From positions 81,224,731-81,288,730 of the forward strand of contig NC_082688.1 in assembly GCF_949987515.2 (NCBI RefSeq): DNA of 64,000 nt. Reading direction: 5' to 3'. The notes below the pieces were generated by a model, which was given only the letters and a program-made list of their open reading frames with translations, did not search any database and had not been told where the DNA came from. This document shows positions 35,001 to 41,359 of this stretch, one piece after another. Numbering within the stretch: position 1 is the stretch's first letter; every line of letters starts with the position of its first letter. The translations under genes were made by a program, and so were the position numbers. This DNA is from Delphinus delphis (taxonomy: Eukaryota; Chordata; Mammalia; Artiodactyla; Delphinidae).

Positions 35001-36127
35001 TTTTCACATGTGTATGTCTTGCCTACTCAACTAGATTGGAAGTGACCTGAAAGCAGCCACCATGAGATTTAGAGTCAGTGTACTTGGCCCAATGACATGG
35101 TGTTAATAAAAGTAGAAACAGGACCTCAGTAGAAGGCCTCTGTCTTCCAGTCTGATAGCTTCTGCTATACCATCCTACCTGCTTTCAACTTATTTACTCC
35201 CTCCCAACACAATTTGTTCATGCATTAATTTAATTTCTACATGAGCTTCCAAACAAGCATTGATGGGTGGAGGGAAGACCTGGAAGTAAACTTCGGAGTG
35301 ACTTATCACTATTTTCTGCTCCTGTTAACTTCCTCTTCACCTTACAGCCTGCCCGAGGTTATGTTAACCAAGTTTGGACAGTCAGCTAGTTCTGGTTTGT
35401 TTACAAACACTTGATGTTTGAAATCTAGGCATTATGTATCTCCACAGCAACTTTCGGGGTTTTTTGGTCAACTCTGGGACTGGGAATAGCTAAGCCACAC
35501 ATCCATTTCTCCCTTTGTTATGACTATTTTTTTCCAGCCATTCCTTCTAGACATCCAGTCCCAAACATCTGGGCATCTGGGATGCCTCCCCAATGTGTTC
35601 CTTCTGCCTTTTTCACTTCTGAACAACTCTTTTTTCTTTCTTTCTTATTTTTTGGGGGAGGGGGAGTAAATCAGGTAGTCTATAATGACACACTGTTTGC
35701 CCCAGCAATTCCCAATTCCCAGTAAAGCATCTACCATGTTGGGAATGTCCACTTTAACCTTAGTCCAGGGCTCCTACCATGGATTGCTGGCTGACCCTAC
35801 AAAGTACTGTCTGACTCAGCTTCCCTCATGCTGGCTTCGTTTAGAAAGCTCCAGATTCCTCAGGTTCGGGTCGACCCCCCATACCATATGATAATGCAGT
35901 TCCGTCTTTGTGCCACTTGGTCAGAGAGCCAGTTAAAGGACCCCTTCTGCCACTGAGACAGGAAAGACTACATACAATACCTCTTCACTGCAATGGCCAG
36001 GTTTTCCATTTCTGTGCTTTGAAGTTTGATCTCACGGATGAAGTTCTTTATAACATGTTCATATGGCTGAATTAGTCTTGGCTCCACGAGGTTGATGTTT
36101 TGATACAAGGTACTAACTTGCTCTTTT
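4948..36127 (-). CDS. RASEF: RASEF (Rab45) gene, internal exons 2-16, partial at both ends
   Basis: Fifteen exons on the minus strand join into one open reading frame of 562 codons. From N to C terminus the product has a long charged coiled coil (exons 2 to 8), a Ser/Asp/Glu-rich linker (exons 9 to 11) and a Rab-type GTPase domain (exons 12 to 16) with the P-loop GDAAVGKSS, switch II WDTAGQE, NKAD and ETSAK motifs all present. The family binds GTP and acts in membrane traffic. The human protein has two EF-hands ahead of the coiled coil. All exon phases fit and no stop or frameshift is seen, so this is a live gene and not a retrocopy. Exon numbers follow a 17-exon human model from memory. The EF-hand exon and the C-terminal exon are outside the window. 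Identity rests on near-identity to the remembered human sequence. Confidence 0.95.
5500..5930 (+). repeat. L2 LINE fragment
   Basis: Reads like the sense 3' part of L2: tcatatcactctcctgcttc, then ctacgtggcccc-type text, ctcaggaccttttcacctgc and tgctgttaccactacctagg, with Pro/Leu-rich open frames typical of L2 decay. Confidence 0.7.
6430..6560 (+). repeat. L2 3' end fragment
   Basis: Pattern of the L2 3' terminus: cagtaaactacgtgaggaca, aggacggtttcctttgttct and a terminal aattaaatacgtgttgaatg. Confidence 0.55.
7415..7534 (-). CDS. RASEF: RASEF exon 15: Rab domain, NKxD guanine-binding motif
   Basis: 120 bp, 40 codons, symmetric phase 0. It encodes [20 protein letters not shown], with the guanine-specifying NKAD motif, then [14 protein letters not shown]. 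The acceptor is TCTTCATGGTAG and the donor GTAAGA. Several positions differ from the human sequence I recall (for example NSI for ETV after DAAH), all outside the nucleotide-binding motif. Confidence 0.95.
7660..7765 (-). repeat. MIR fragment
   Basis: Antisense MIR core: cagatcagaacactgaaatt followed by cagagaggttaaataagatg. Boundaries approximate. Confidence 0.55.
8195..8340 (+). repeat. MIR fragment
   Basis: Sense MIR text: tgcctccatttccctatctg and taaaacgaagggggcagtaa, preceded by a degraded acceptable core with gcatgaaatcaggcagtctc. Confidence 0.65.
8658..8735 (-). mobile_element. Young L1 3'-end fragment
   Basis: Poly-T then aacatctttattggagtata and gctttacaatgttgtgttag, the reversed 3' end of the young cetartiodactyl L1 also seen at 48484, 50905 and 57660. 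Truncated to about 80 bp. Confidence 0.85.
8779..8983 (+). mobile_element. CHR-type SINE, full length
   Basis: Starts gggcttccctggtggcgcag and ends in a 21-A tail after gcccgcttaccgc. It is in sense on the plus strand, antisense to RASEF. The tRNA B-box region is slightly deleted (acacggtccggtccggg lacks several bases present in the 61089 copy). No clear target-site duplication. Confidence 0.94.
9256..9370 (-). CDS. RASEF: RASEF exon 14: Rab domain core
   Basis: 115 bp: one base plus 38 codons. It encodes [20 protein letters not shown] followed by [18 protein letters not shown], covering the rest of switch II, strand 4 and helix 3 of a Rab fold. The acceptor is TCTTTTCCAG and the donor GTAAGA. 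It ends on a codon boundary, joining exon 15 at phase 0. Confidence 0.95.
9371..10588 (-). other. RASEF intron 13 (GC-AG)
   Basis: 1218 bp bounded by a GC donor at 10588-10587 and a TTTTCCAG acceptor next to exon 14. No gene or recognisable repeat seen inside. Confidence 0.88.
10589..10670 (-). CDS. RASEF: RASEF exon 13: Rab domain, switch I/II, GC donor
   Basis: 82 bp: two bases, 26 codons and two bases. It encodes [18 protein letters not shown] followed by LWDTAGQE, the switch II DTAGQ motif with the usual catalytic Gln. The acceptor is ATTCCTTTTCAG. The donor reads GAGAG|GCAAGT, a GC-type donor in the extended consensus context usual for such sites. No GT donor nearby would keep the frame with exon 14, which needs two bases of an Arg codon. 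Confidence 0.95.
10966..11100. repeat. TG/TA simple repeat
   Basis: Mixed tgtgtgtg and tatatata tracts, including an unbroken (TA)n near 11047-11073. Short open frames with Tyr-Ile or His-Thr runs here are repeat artefacts. Confidence 0.95.
11580..11692 (+). repeat. L2 3' end fragment
   Basis: gtgtatccgtagtgcctaca followed by a degraded cagcaggaccaggata stretch and tgctgaataaatgaatc, as at L2 3' ends. Confidence 0.55.
11809..11852. repeat. GT/CA alternating repeat with palindromic centre
   Basis: cgtgtgtgtgcaagtgcgtg runs into gcgcacacacacacacac. The centre is a 12-bp palindrome gtgtgcgcacac. Alternating purine-pyrimidine DNA of this kind can adopt Z-form or a cruciform. Confidence 0.85.
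11987..12134 (-). CDS. RASEF: RASEF exon 12: start of Rab GTPase domain with P-loop
   Basis: 148 bp: 49 codons plus one base. After [14 protein letters not shown] it encodes [16 protein letters not shown], containing the nucleotide-binding P-loop (GxxxxGKS/T), then [14 protein letters not shown] leading into switch I. The acceptor CCTTCCCCTAG lies only 116 bp from exon 11. A second AG four bases into the exon would break the frame, so the first is used. The donor CTGG|GTACAG is weak. The N-flank and switch I approach differ at several residues from the human sequence I recall. Confidence 0.95.
12135..12250 (-). other. RASEF intron 11 (116 bp)
   Basis: Short intron between exons 11 and 12, with donor GTAGGC and acceptor CCTTCCCCTAG. 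Near the lower size range for mammalian introns. Confidence 0.9.
12251..12388 (-). CDS. RASEF: RASEF exon 11: linker, with an A-run at its acceptor
   Basis: 138 bp, 46 codons, symmetric phase 0. It begins [20 protein letters not shown] and ends [10 protein letters not shown], matching the human linker. The acceptor is unusual: the 18 bases before CAG are all A, where a pyrimidine tract is expected. A consensus branch-point-like CTGAC lies just upstream, its A about 25 nt from the exon. The donor is GTAGGC. Skipping this exon would delete 46 residues and keep the frame. Confidence 0.92.
12389..12697 (-). other. RASEF intron 10 (309 bp), with A18 before its acceptor
   Basis: Donor GTAAGC, acceptor A18-CAG. 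On the plus strand the A-run appears as 18 T at 12392-12409. The candidate branch point CTGAC is immediately upstream of the run (gtcag at 12413-12417 on the plus strand). There is no T/C-rich stretch between branch point and AG. Confidence 0.88.
12698..12932 (-). CDS. RASEF: RASEF exon 10: acidic/serine-rich linker, largest exon seen
   Basis: 235 bp: one base plus 78 codons. The peptide starts [17 protein letters not shown], contains [20 protein letters not shown] and ends GGDASDTD. It is rich in Ser, Asp and Glu with no recognised fold, consistent with a disordered regulatory linker in this family. The acceptor is CTTTGTCCCCAG and the donor GTAAGC. It lies 309 bp from exon 11. Confidence 0.94.
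13936..14142 (-). mobile_element. CHR-type SINE, full length
   Basis: Poly-T, gcggtacatgggcctctcac, and ending gccaccagggaagccc. Same family as the 3369 copy. The flanks taatct and taacct suggest a short diverged target-site duplication. Confidence 0.92.
14465..17026 (-). mobile_element. L1, 5'-truncated, 3' UTR plus degenerate ORF2
   Basis: About 2.6 kb of L1 in the same orientation as RASEF. Minus-strand frames include reverse-transcriptase pieces: 16996-16769 with [12 protein letters not shown] (motif A Asp present) and a 168-codon frame at 16619-16113 with [15 protein letters not shown]. In L1 that second motif is FADD, so the second catalytic Asp is Gly here. With frame breaks as well, the copy is dead. 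The 3' UTR-like part occupies about 14465-14850. It stops abruptly against a plus-strand L1 near 17026. Confidence 0.9.
17027..17580 (+). mobile_element. L1 3' end, sense to plus strand
   Basis: Begins ggttccttaaaaaactaaaa and includes the end of ORF2 (atggataaagaagttgtggt, aatggaatattactcagcc) then a G-rich 3' UTR (gtggggtgggggtggtggtg) and gcagtataaaaaaacaaaa. It is head-to-head with the previous L1, and the two share the last part of ORF2 in opposite orientation. Confidence 0.88.
17581..18345 (+). mobile_element. Unassigned retrotransposed segment ending in AATAAA and an A-rich tail
   Basis: Follows the L1 3' end without a long pure poly-A between them. The segment carries AATAAA at 18298-18303, a GT-rich stretch, then an interrupted A tail at 18323-18344. 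This is the layout of an L1 3' transduction or of a separate retrocopy of a transcript's 3' end. Short Lys/Glu-rich frames near 17830-17950 are too broken to name. I do not recognise the source. It could also be the 3' region of an older repeat. Confidence 0.45.
18346..18482 (+). repeat. L1M-type 3' end
   Basis: gtggtggtgacggttgcaaa, aatgtgaatgtacttaatgc and cactgaactgtacacttaaa, ending with ttaaaaataaag. This is the familiar 3' terminus of older L1M elements. Confidence 0.7.
19501..19589 (-). CDS. RASEF: RASEF exon 9: linker
   Basis: 89 bp: 29 codons plus two bases. It encodes [18 protein letters not shown] and ends QPLGYD plus a split Arg codon. This is the Ser/Pro-rich linker between coiled coil and GTPase domain, likely unstructured. 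The acceptor is ATGTATTACAG and the donor GTATGT. Its split AG joins the first G of exon 10, 6.6 kb downstream across the L1-rich intron 9. Confidence 0.93.
19590..20490 (-). other. RASEF intron 8
   Basis: 0.9 kb between exons 9 and 8. No gene or clear repeat recognised. Its donor is GTATGT. Confidence 0.88.
20491..20575 (-). CDS. RASEF: RASEF exon 8: end of coiled coil
   Basis: 85 bp: one base plus 28 codons, beginning [18 protein letters not shown] and ending in NRSL. It matches the end of the predicted coiled coil in the human protein. The acceptor is TACTTTGTAG and the donor GTATGT. It ends on a codon boundary and joins exon 9 at phase 0. Confidence 0.93.
20576..22146 (-). other. RASEF intron 7
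   Basis: 1.6 kb. An L2 3' end with TGAA repeats lies near 21310-21440. The remainder shows nothing recognisable beyond short open frames. Confidence 0.88.
21310..21440 (+). repeat. L2 3' end fragment
   Basis: Contains actgtatcctcagctcctgg followed by tgctgaatgaatgaataaat, the L2 3' terminal (TGAA)n pattern. Confidence 0.65.
22147..22215 (-). CDS. RASEF: RASEF exon 7: coiled coil
   Basis: 69 bp: one base, 22 codons ([20 protein letters not shown] then IL) and two bases. It continues the coiled coil. The acceptor is ATTTTACAG and the donor GTAAGT, a consensus site. The terminal CA joins the first A of exon 8 as a Gln codon. A 219-codon open frame runs across this exon on the opposite strand (22011-22670) and is probably incidental. 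Confidence 0.93.
23210..23340 (+). repeat. MIR fragment
   Basis: Sense MIR: cttctcccatctgtaaaatg, ggggataaggaaagtcccta and tctcataggaaacc. Confidence 0.7.
23480..23665 (+). repeat. L2 3' end fragment
   Basis: gttctcaaagagcagaggcc, acgtcttttctttt and a terminal agtccttaataaatgtttca, as at the L2 3' end. Confidence 0.6.
24274..24389 (-). CDS. RASEF: RASEF exon 6: coiled coil
   Basis: 116 bp: 38 codons plus two bases. The peptide begins [18 protein letters not shown] and runs through [15 protein letters not shown], with hydrophobic residues at heptad spacing. The acceptor is TTTCCTCTAG and the donor GTATGA. The terminal AG joins the first G of exon 7 to make an Arg codon. I recall Ala for the Ser in ELDSLK in human; the rest is close to identical. 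Confidence 0.93.
24390..26603 (-). other. RASEF intron 5
   Basis: 2.2 kb. Holds the duplicated exon 5 donor and hairpin at 26453-26603. About 24860-26070 has a feel of an old L1/HAL1 5' region (cagttcaatatggtggactg) but I cannot assign it. Otherwise nothing recognisable. Confidence 0.85.
26453..26617. repeat. 52-bp tandem duplication spanning the exon 5 donor
   Basis: Two copies of a 52-bp sequence at 26453-26504 and 26566-26617, 113 bp apart, with a single mismatch (aagtg against aaatg). Each contains, on the minus strand, the exon 5 end CTTATCAATG and the donor GTAAGAATTA. The right copy is the true exon end. The left copy sits inside intron 5. Confidence 0.95.
26515..26559. repeat. Perfect 20-bp inverted repeat, 5-nt loop
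   Basis: Left arm aatatattactgtaaggaaa (26515-26534), loop tatat, right arm the exact reverse complement (26540-26559). It lies between the two copies of the duplicated donor. In RASEF pre-mRNA it could form a 20-bp hairpin some 45 nt downstream of exon 5. Confidence 0.92.
26604..26681 (-). CDS. RASEF: RASEF exon 5: coiled coil
   Basis: 78 bp, 26 codons, symmetric phase 0. It encodes [18 protein letters not shown] and ends IYDLSM before the donor GTAAGA. The acceptor is GCTTTTTCAG. The last 14 exon bases, the donor and some downstream intron are repeated 113 bp further into intron 5 (at lower coordinates), giving a second copy of ATG|GTAAG near 26491. Using that copy would extend the exon by 113 bp, which is not a multiple of three. 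The first copy is taken as the real end because it keeps the frame with exon 6. Confidence 0.92.
26930..27205 (-). mobile_element. L1 3' UTR fragment with internal tandem repeats
   Basis: aaatatagttgatttacagt, gtgttagtttcaggtgtaaa and tgtgctatacagtaggtccg are the reversed L1 3' UTR. It ends in three imperfect copies of ttatctattttatatatagt, of about 20-25 bp each. Confidence 0.85.
28020..28150 (+). repeat. MIR fragment
   Basis: ttattagctgagtgactttg, tgcaagttatttaacctgga and ctcatctgtaaaagtggg match the MIR core in sense. Confidence 0.8.
28309..28642 (+). mobile_element. Long CHR/tRNA-derived SINE, full length
   Basis: Starts ggactttcctggtggtgcag, keeps the tRNA-like gagttcgatccctgctccag, then several ccacaactactgagccc-type repeats, and ends in (taaa)n. 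The 14-bp target-site duplication agaatgatgaagcc is at 28295-28308 and 28643-28656. Confidence 0.95.
28696..29051 (-). mobile_element. Long CHR/tRNA-derived SINE, full length, opposite orientation
   Basis: T-rich tail, ggctgcgttgggtctttgtt, repeated cagtagttgcggctcg-like units, then gcaccaccaggggagtc. The 17-bp target-site duplication gaaattgg(a/c)acagtctt is at 28679-28695 and 29052-29068. It faces the previous SINE tail-to-tail across about 50 bp. Confidence 0.95.
30397..30492 (-). CDS. RASEF: RASEF exon 4: coiled coil
   Basis: 96 bp, exactly 32 codons, phase 0 at both ends. It begins [20 protein letters not shown] and ends KKLKK, a strongly charged helical sequence matching the central coiled coil. 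The acceptor follows a good T-rich tract (TTTTTTCTTTCAG) and the donor is GTAGGT. Because the exon is a multiple of three and symmetric, skipping it would keep the frame. Confidence 0.93.
31230..32225 (+). mobile_element. Old L1 (L1M-type), ORF2 end and 3' UTR
   Basis: tcaatggaacagaatggaga, gcccagaaataaacccaaca and aaatgggctggaacaattag are ORF2 sequence in sense, heavily mutated. It ends cctcaataaaactgttacaa. No open frame survives. Confidence 0.85.
33180..33410 (-). repeat. MIR fragment
   Basis: Near-complete antisense MIR: ggcattatcccatctaaagt, aaaggctcagaggttatgtt, gagccaggaggcaaactaag. Confidence 0.75.
33910..33995. repeat. (TC)n / pyrimidine tract
   Basis: ctctctctctctctctctct followed by tccctctcccac-type units. 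On the RASEF strand it is a (GA)n purine tract. Confidence 0.95.
34158..34248 (-). CDS. RASEF: RASEF exon 3: coiled coil
   Basis: 91 bp: one base plus 30 codons, starting [18 protein letters not shown] and ending in a Lys/Arg-rich stretch. Heptad-like spacing of Met, Leu and Ile with many Glu and Lys supports a coiled coil. The acceptor is AAATTTCAG and the donor is a strong GTGAGT. It ends on a codon boundary and joins exon 4 in phase 0. The coiled coil is thought to serve self-association in this family; that role is family knowledge, not visible here. Confidence 0.93.
34249..35980 (-). other. RASEF intron 2
   Basis: 1.7 kb between exons 3 and 2. No gene or clear interspersed repeat recognised. 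A T-rich stretch with gggggaggggg lies near 35630-35665. Confidence 0.88.
35981..36127 (-). CDS. RASEF: RASEF exon 2: start of coiled-coil region
   Basis: 147 bp: one base finishing a split codon, 48 whole codons and two bases of the next. The peptide begins [16 protein letters not shown] and continues through a helix-forming stretch rich in Lys and Glu. This matches the human protein just after the EF-hand segment, where I recall Glu for the first Lys. The acceptor is TTTTGGCAG and the donor GTATTG. The split Arg codon (AG|A) at the 3' end fits exon 3. The exon ahead of it must end with two bases of a codon. No such exon is visible between 36128 and 64000, so intron 1 exceeds 27.8 kb here. 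Confidence 0.93.
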
Positions 36128-36329
36128 CTGCCAAAAGAATTAGATTAAAAATTAAATAAAACCGAGTAAAAAAAGTCAAAATTTCAGAATATTTTTTAGG
36201 AAAGAGACACATAAGAACCAAGGAAGAAAAATGTAACAATAGAATGACCAGAATGGAGGGAAGATAGCAGTCAGAGATGCTACTGCACTATTCTTCATAT
36301 TATTATTATATTTTTAACAGTGGAACAGC

Positions 36330-36435
36330 AACTTCATTTTTTCCCCCAGCTTTACTGAGATATGACTGACAAATAAAAATTGTACATATTTAGGTTGTAC
36401 AGCGTGATTTTTTAAGGTGTACAATGTGATGATTT
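36330..36435 (-). mobile_element. L1 3' UTR fragment
   Basis: ccagctttactgagatatga, ctgacaaataaaaattgtac and aaggtgtacaatgtgatgat are the reversed 3' UTR of older L1M elements. Confidence 0.75.
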
Positions 36436-36859
36436 AATATTAGAAGATGGAGGCCAGTGAGGGCAGTGGACATGCGCAGGGAAGGAGTGATAGGGAAGGA
36501 TTTTTTTGTCACTGCTGGGTTTTTTTCCTTTCATAGAAAGTTAAATAGATTTACAGAAAAAAAGTTAGGTAGCAAACTAATTACTTAATAATATGTTCCA
36601 CCAATCCCTATCAGACATACTTCAGACTTTATGATCATAAAAGTACATATACCTATTGTTTTATAGTCAGTTAAAAATTATTTCATATATATTATATTTA
36701 TATGTGAGAATCCTCATACTTGTTATTATTAACATTTATAAAAGACAAATATTTCAGAGTCATTTCAAAAGAAAACCTGGTAAGACTGGGCAGCTGTTCC
36801 TAGGGGATAAAGGAGTGAGTCAGTGAGGCTGTTGGTGTCCTTGACTCAAGTTTGGGAGC

Positions 36860-37065
36860 TGATGTTGAGTGATACAGAGATAAGGCCATGTGAAGACACA
36901 GTCAGACCACCGTTGACAAACCAGGAAGAGAGGCTCTCACCTCCAACCCTGCCAATACCTTGATCTCAAACTTCCAGTCTCCAGAATTGTGAGAAAATAA
37001 ATCTGTTGTTTAAGCCACCCAGTCTGATATTTGTTATCAGAAATACCTAGGCAACCATAGCAAAC
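36860..37065 (+). repeat. MaLR-type LTR fragment
   Basis: The 3' half of an MST/MLT-like LTR in sense: ggccatgtgaagacacagtc, aaccaggaagagaggctctc, ctccagaattgtgagaaaat with the poly-A signal, then tgtttaagccacccagtctg. No internal retroviral-like sequence is seen next to it. Confidence 0.75.
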
Positions 37066-37069
37066 AGTG

Positions 37070-37170
37070 AAAATTTCCAAGGTCACATAGTGACTGAATG
37101 GCAGAATTGGGATTCAAAACTCAGTCTGATACTGCAGATCACACGGTCAACCATTACATTATATTGCTTC
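37070..37170 (-). repeat. MIR fragment
   Basis: Antisense MIR: aaggtcacatagtgactgaa, tggcagaattgggattcaaa. Confidence 0.65.
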
Positions 37171-37352
37171 CCAGTGGTGGTAAACATCTGAACCTTGGCA
37201 GAAGAAATGGGATTCAAAATCATTACACAGAACTATGAAACACTTCAAAATGTAAGGTATATATTAACCCAAAGCTTATTTAGGCATGGCCCTGAGGTGT
37301 GTCCACGTAGCTATAAACTCTCCCAGCTTTTCTCTTAGAAATGAACTGCTCG

Positions 37353-37564
37353 GGGCTTCCCTGGTGGCGCAGTGGTTGAGAGTCTGCCTGCCGATGCTGG
37401 GGACACGGGTTCGTGCCCCGGTCCGGGAAGATCCCACATGCCGCGGAGCGGCTGGGCCCGTGAGCCATGGCCGCTGAGCCTTCGCGTCCGGAGCCTGTGC
37501 TCCGCAATGGGAGAGGCCACAACAGTGAGAGGCCTGTGTACCGCAAAAAAATAAAAAAAAAATA
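37353..37564 (+). mobile_element. CHR-type SINE, full length
   Basis: ggcttccctggtggcgcagt through gtgtaccgcaaaaaaataaa. The target-site duplication aactgctcg is at 37344-37352 and 37565-37573. Confidence 0.95.
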
Positions 37565-38159
37565 AACTGCTCGATGTGTGCAGAGGCCAATTATGATTGA
37601 AAAGAACTGCTCAACTGAAATATTATTAATAAACCTGCAGGAACAAGTCACTTTATTTGGTGATATAAGACACAGAAAGTTGCCATCATCCTTCCTGTCA
37701 GAGCTGAGTACAAATATTGGCTACAGTAGTAAGCCATATTTATTAAGGAGCAGCAAAAAAAAAAAAAAAAAAATCTCTACTCTTACATTGTCCCATGTAA
37801 TTTCAATGTACAACAGGATCATTAACTTCCTTGCCTTTTGTCATTTACTGACCATCAGCAGTTTACAAAGCATAAAAACTTTCTTGTTAATAGGGACCTG
37901 CCTGTCAAGGATTGCCATTAAGATACTGTCACCAAGAGTCCTTGTTTCTTGGCTAACTGCACAGCAATATAATGTTCAGAAGTAGATGTCTCTGAAAATT
38001 CCCTGAATTTCTGAAAATTTCTAAAATAAGAGAAGAACATAATGACTGTAAATTCTCTTGAGTCCTTTGCTGGTCCTGGTATTACACAGAATTTCAGGAA
38101 TAGTTTACAGTGAAGTGTACAAATAGATTAATTATAGAAAATGTCTGCCACTAGCAGGA

Positions 38160-38640
38160 AATAAATTACATGGGTAACTGTTGTGTCAGAGACTAGCTGG
38201 ATACTCATCTATGCTGCTTCTTTTCATAGGGCACACAGGGGAGAACTGACTCCTCAGAACCCTGGGCAGGCAGGTTGGAGCCATGTGACTAATTGTGGCC
38301 AATGGAATGGGAGCAGAAATGATGTGTTTGCCACTTCCATGTTTGGCCCCTAAAATCCTTTGTAAGATCCTCAGCTCTTATGCATTCTCATTATCCCTCT
38401 CTCATATCTATTTCTCTCTCTCTCTGTTTCTCCCCTCTCCCCCCTGCCCTCCCCTTCTCTGTCTCCCTCCTCATTTCCTCATCCTCATGGCCAAAGTGAA
38501 AAACTCCAATATGGTGAAACCATGTGATGAAATATGTTTGGATCACCACACGGAGGGAAACTGCTTGGGAAGGATGCCTGACCACATCAATCTTCCCGAT
38601 ATGAGAGAAAGAAATGTTTGTATTTTGTAGAGCCTAAGGC
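38160..38640 (+). repeat. Degraded LTR-like repeat with (TC)n
   Basis: gttggagccatgtgactaat, tggccaatggaatgggagca and atgtgtttgccacttccatg are shared with a common mammalian LTR-like repeat whose name I cannot give with confidence. A TC-rich tract lies at about 38394-38470. Confidence 0.4.
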
Positions 38641-38939
38641 TTGGAAGTTCTTTGTAAAACTCAACTTGAACTTAAAAAGTTGGCGTCATACTTTCCTAAC
38701 TTGTTTTTTTAATCATCACCTTCCAGATTAAATTACTTTCTTAACTCCTTCCTTGATAGCTTCATATTAAATAAATAATAAAACTTCTATGACCAGGGTG
38801 AGTCTTTACTGCCACCATCCATTCTCTTTCAAGGGAATAAAAGCCTATTCTGAAGCATTCATATAGTGAAGCAGACATTTATTAAGCACCTTACATATGC
38901 AGTCCCAGCAGTGATCTCAGCTTTTAAATGTACTATTCA

Positions 38940-39065
38940 CTTAATCCTGACAACAGCCTTATGAAGAAGTTATCACTAGTATCCTATTTACCACAGAGAA
39001 AACTGAGGTCAAGAGAGGTAAGTATCATTCTGGTATCAGAGCTAGGATTCCAATTCTCCAGAGGA
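38940..39065 (-). repeat. MIR fragment
   Basis: cttaatcctgacaacagcct, accacagagaaaactgaggt, caagagaggtaagtatcatt: antisense MIR. Confidence 0.7.
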
Positions 39066-39427
39066 ACTAGCTCTTTATACCAAAAGTAAGTGCTAATCTG
39101 CTTTTCAGGGGTCCCAAGTGCTTGTCTCCATTTAAAAAACTTTGATGTACCAAGATTTTTTGAAAATTATTTTAGAGGATAGGTAGTATTGCTACAAGCA
39201 CCATCTACATTACAAAGGGACTCCTTTAACGAATGAAAGCACAACTAAGATTAAGATGAGATAATCTGATCAATTCTTATTTACCTAAAGCTATTTGGGG
39301 AAAGCACTACTGTACACAGTGAGGCACACTCCCTTTTTCCCCTCCTTTTGTCTGCTTGGTTCATTCAGTCCTTATCTGTGAAACTAGAGAAGCATCTGGA
39401 TTATGCCTAGAGACTGCAGTGCTGTCC

Positions 39428-39498
39428 CCTGATGCAAAAAACAAAACAAAAACAAACAATTTTCATACCTGATGCAAAAAACAAAACAAAAACAAACA
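39428..39498. repeat. 40-bp tandem duplication
   Basis: cctgatgcaaaaaacaaaac recurs exactly 40 bp later. The copies agree over 31 bp (39428-39458 and 39468-39498). Confidence 0.95.
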
Positions 39499-41359
39499 CT
39501 ACTTTATCTTAACAAGATAATACGTGGTCCCTCTATGTAAGATTTAAATGCTGTGCCCTGTACAGGCAGCTAAACACCTATGGATTCTTCAGCTCAACAG
39601 ACTGGGTGCCATTACTTGGTACCAAGACAGTCTTTTTGTTCTGCTCCCGAGATTACAGGAGTCACCAGTCTCTCCCAGTGTCCTTGCTCCTGACGTCAAA
39701 CGTTAAACAAGCAGACCACACAATGCTGCACACACAGCTCTGTTTACTCCTGACCCTCACCCAGGGTGGTGCCTCTGGGTGCGGAAAAGGGTGCCCGGTA
39801 GTGACAAGACTTAAGTCCAGGGCCTCATATAAGACAACTATGCTTGGATTCACAAATACCATGCAAACCTGTTTACAGGTGTACCAGACAAATACTGGGT
39901 AAAGATTAAGGGTCAGGTCATGCACGTTAGTCAGCCAAGATGAAAAACAGTCTCTGCTTCTGTTCGGAGAGAGCCACTCAGGCTAAAAATAATCTAATTT
40001 ATATCTTAAGGAAAGAGATCAAATGAAATGAGAAAGACACACCCTGGATTACCGACTGGTTTTAGATCTGAGCCTTTTTATCGTTTTGTTCAATAAATTA
40101 CAAGAAAGACAGTGATAATGGCAAACTGCTGATGAAAGATTCACAATTTAAAAATTTTAAATGATCCCTGGGAAATAAGCATTGTAAATTGCAAATATTC
40201 CCACTGAAGCTGAGAGATAAATTACCTGAATTTAGGAGGAAAAAAATAGGTATAATTAAGATTGGTAAAAATTTTAAATGTCACACACTTCCACAGGATT
40301 TACATTTTACTTAGAAGAGCACATATTTATCTATGGTTATGCATTTGTAATGTAGTAAGGCCAGTATTTAGAATGCCTGGACACCTCAGGTCTCAGGACA
40401 GCTCTGGGAAATAGTCAAGTGCAGACGACAACATCATTCCAGGCTAAAGAACACGGTGACCCAGTAAGGTTGGTAGGAAAATTGGACCTTAGATTCAAAG
40501 TCTTGCTGCTTTAAGCACTGAAATAGAGAGCTAACCAATTTATTCAAATTGTAAGTTACGTAGATCTAAAACCCTAAATGGTTCTCTGTGGACAAAAGCA
40601 AGTAGTATTCAATGTCTACATCATCCTACACTAGGGATGGCTGGAAGAAAACTGACACTATGACCCTAACATCTGAGCATGGGAAATTAAATATCCAGGC
40701 AATCCAAAGGGCACTATGTTAGATCCTGGAAATAAAATGCTAAGAAACATACTGAGTACCTTCCCTCATTAGGCTCACCATGAAGATTAAGTACAAGATG
40801 CTTTGACAGCATAGAGCAGGTGAACATGACCAAGCCTTGCAGTATGATGACCTGAAAGATGAGTAGATGCCAACTAGGCAGAAGTGGGGTGGGGGTGGCC
40901 TGTTCCAGGAACCAATAACCATAGGTTGAGGGGTTTGAGGGCAGGGGAGGGGCCAGCAGCAGTTCCTGTAAATGGAAGAAGCTGGTGAGGCTGAGGAGCT
41001 TAGAGTGGGGGAGGGACCAGCAGCATCAGATTGGGGGAGAAGTTAGCAAGAGCCAGATGACTGCACAGAGCCTGAAAGCACGGTAAAGACATGGGAGAGG
41101 GGCAATTATTCTGAGAGGGTGGTAAGGCACTGAAAGGTTTAAAGGAAGAGACAACATGATCAAGTGTACATCTTAACCATTCTCAACTTCTCAAAGTTTT
41201 GGCTGCAGCAGAGAATTAAGCGAAGGATTTTGAAACAGGTTTGCAGATAGGAAGGTAAATCTAAGTCTACTGTAATTTAATCCAGAAATGTGGGACTTCA
41301 GGAGTTTTCACTAGCTTCTACTTTCCTTTATTATAGAATGTGTAAAATTATAGACAACT

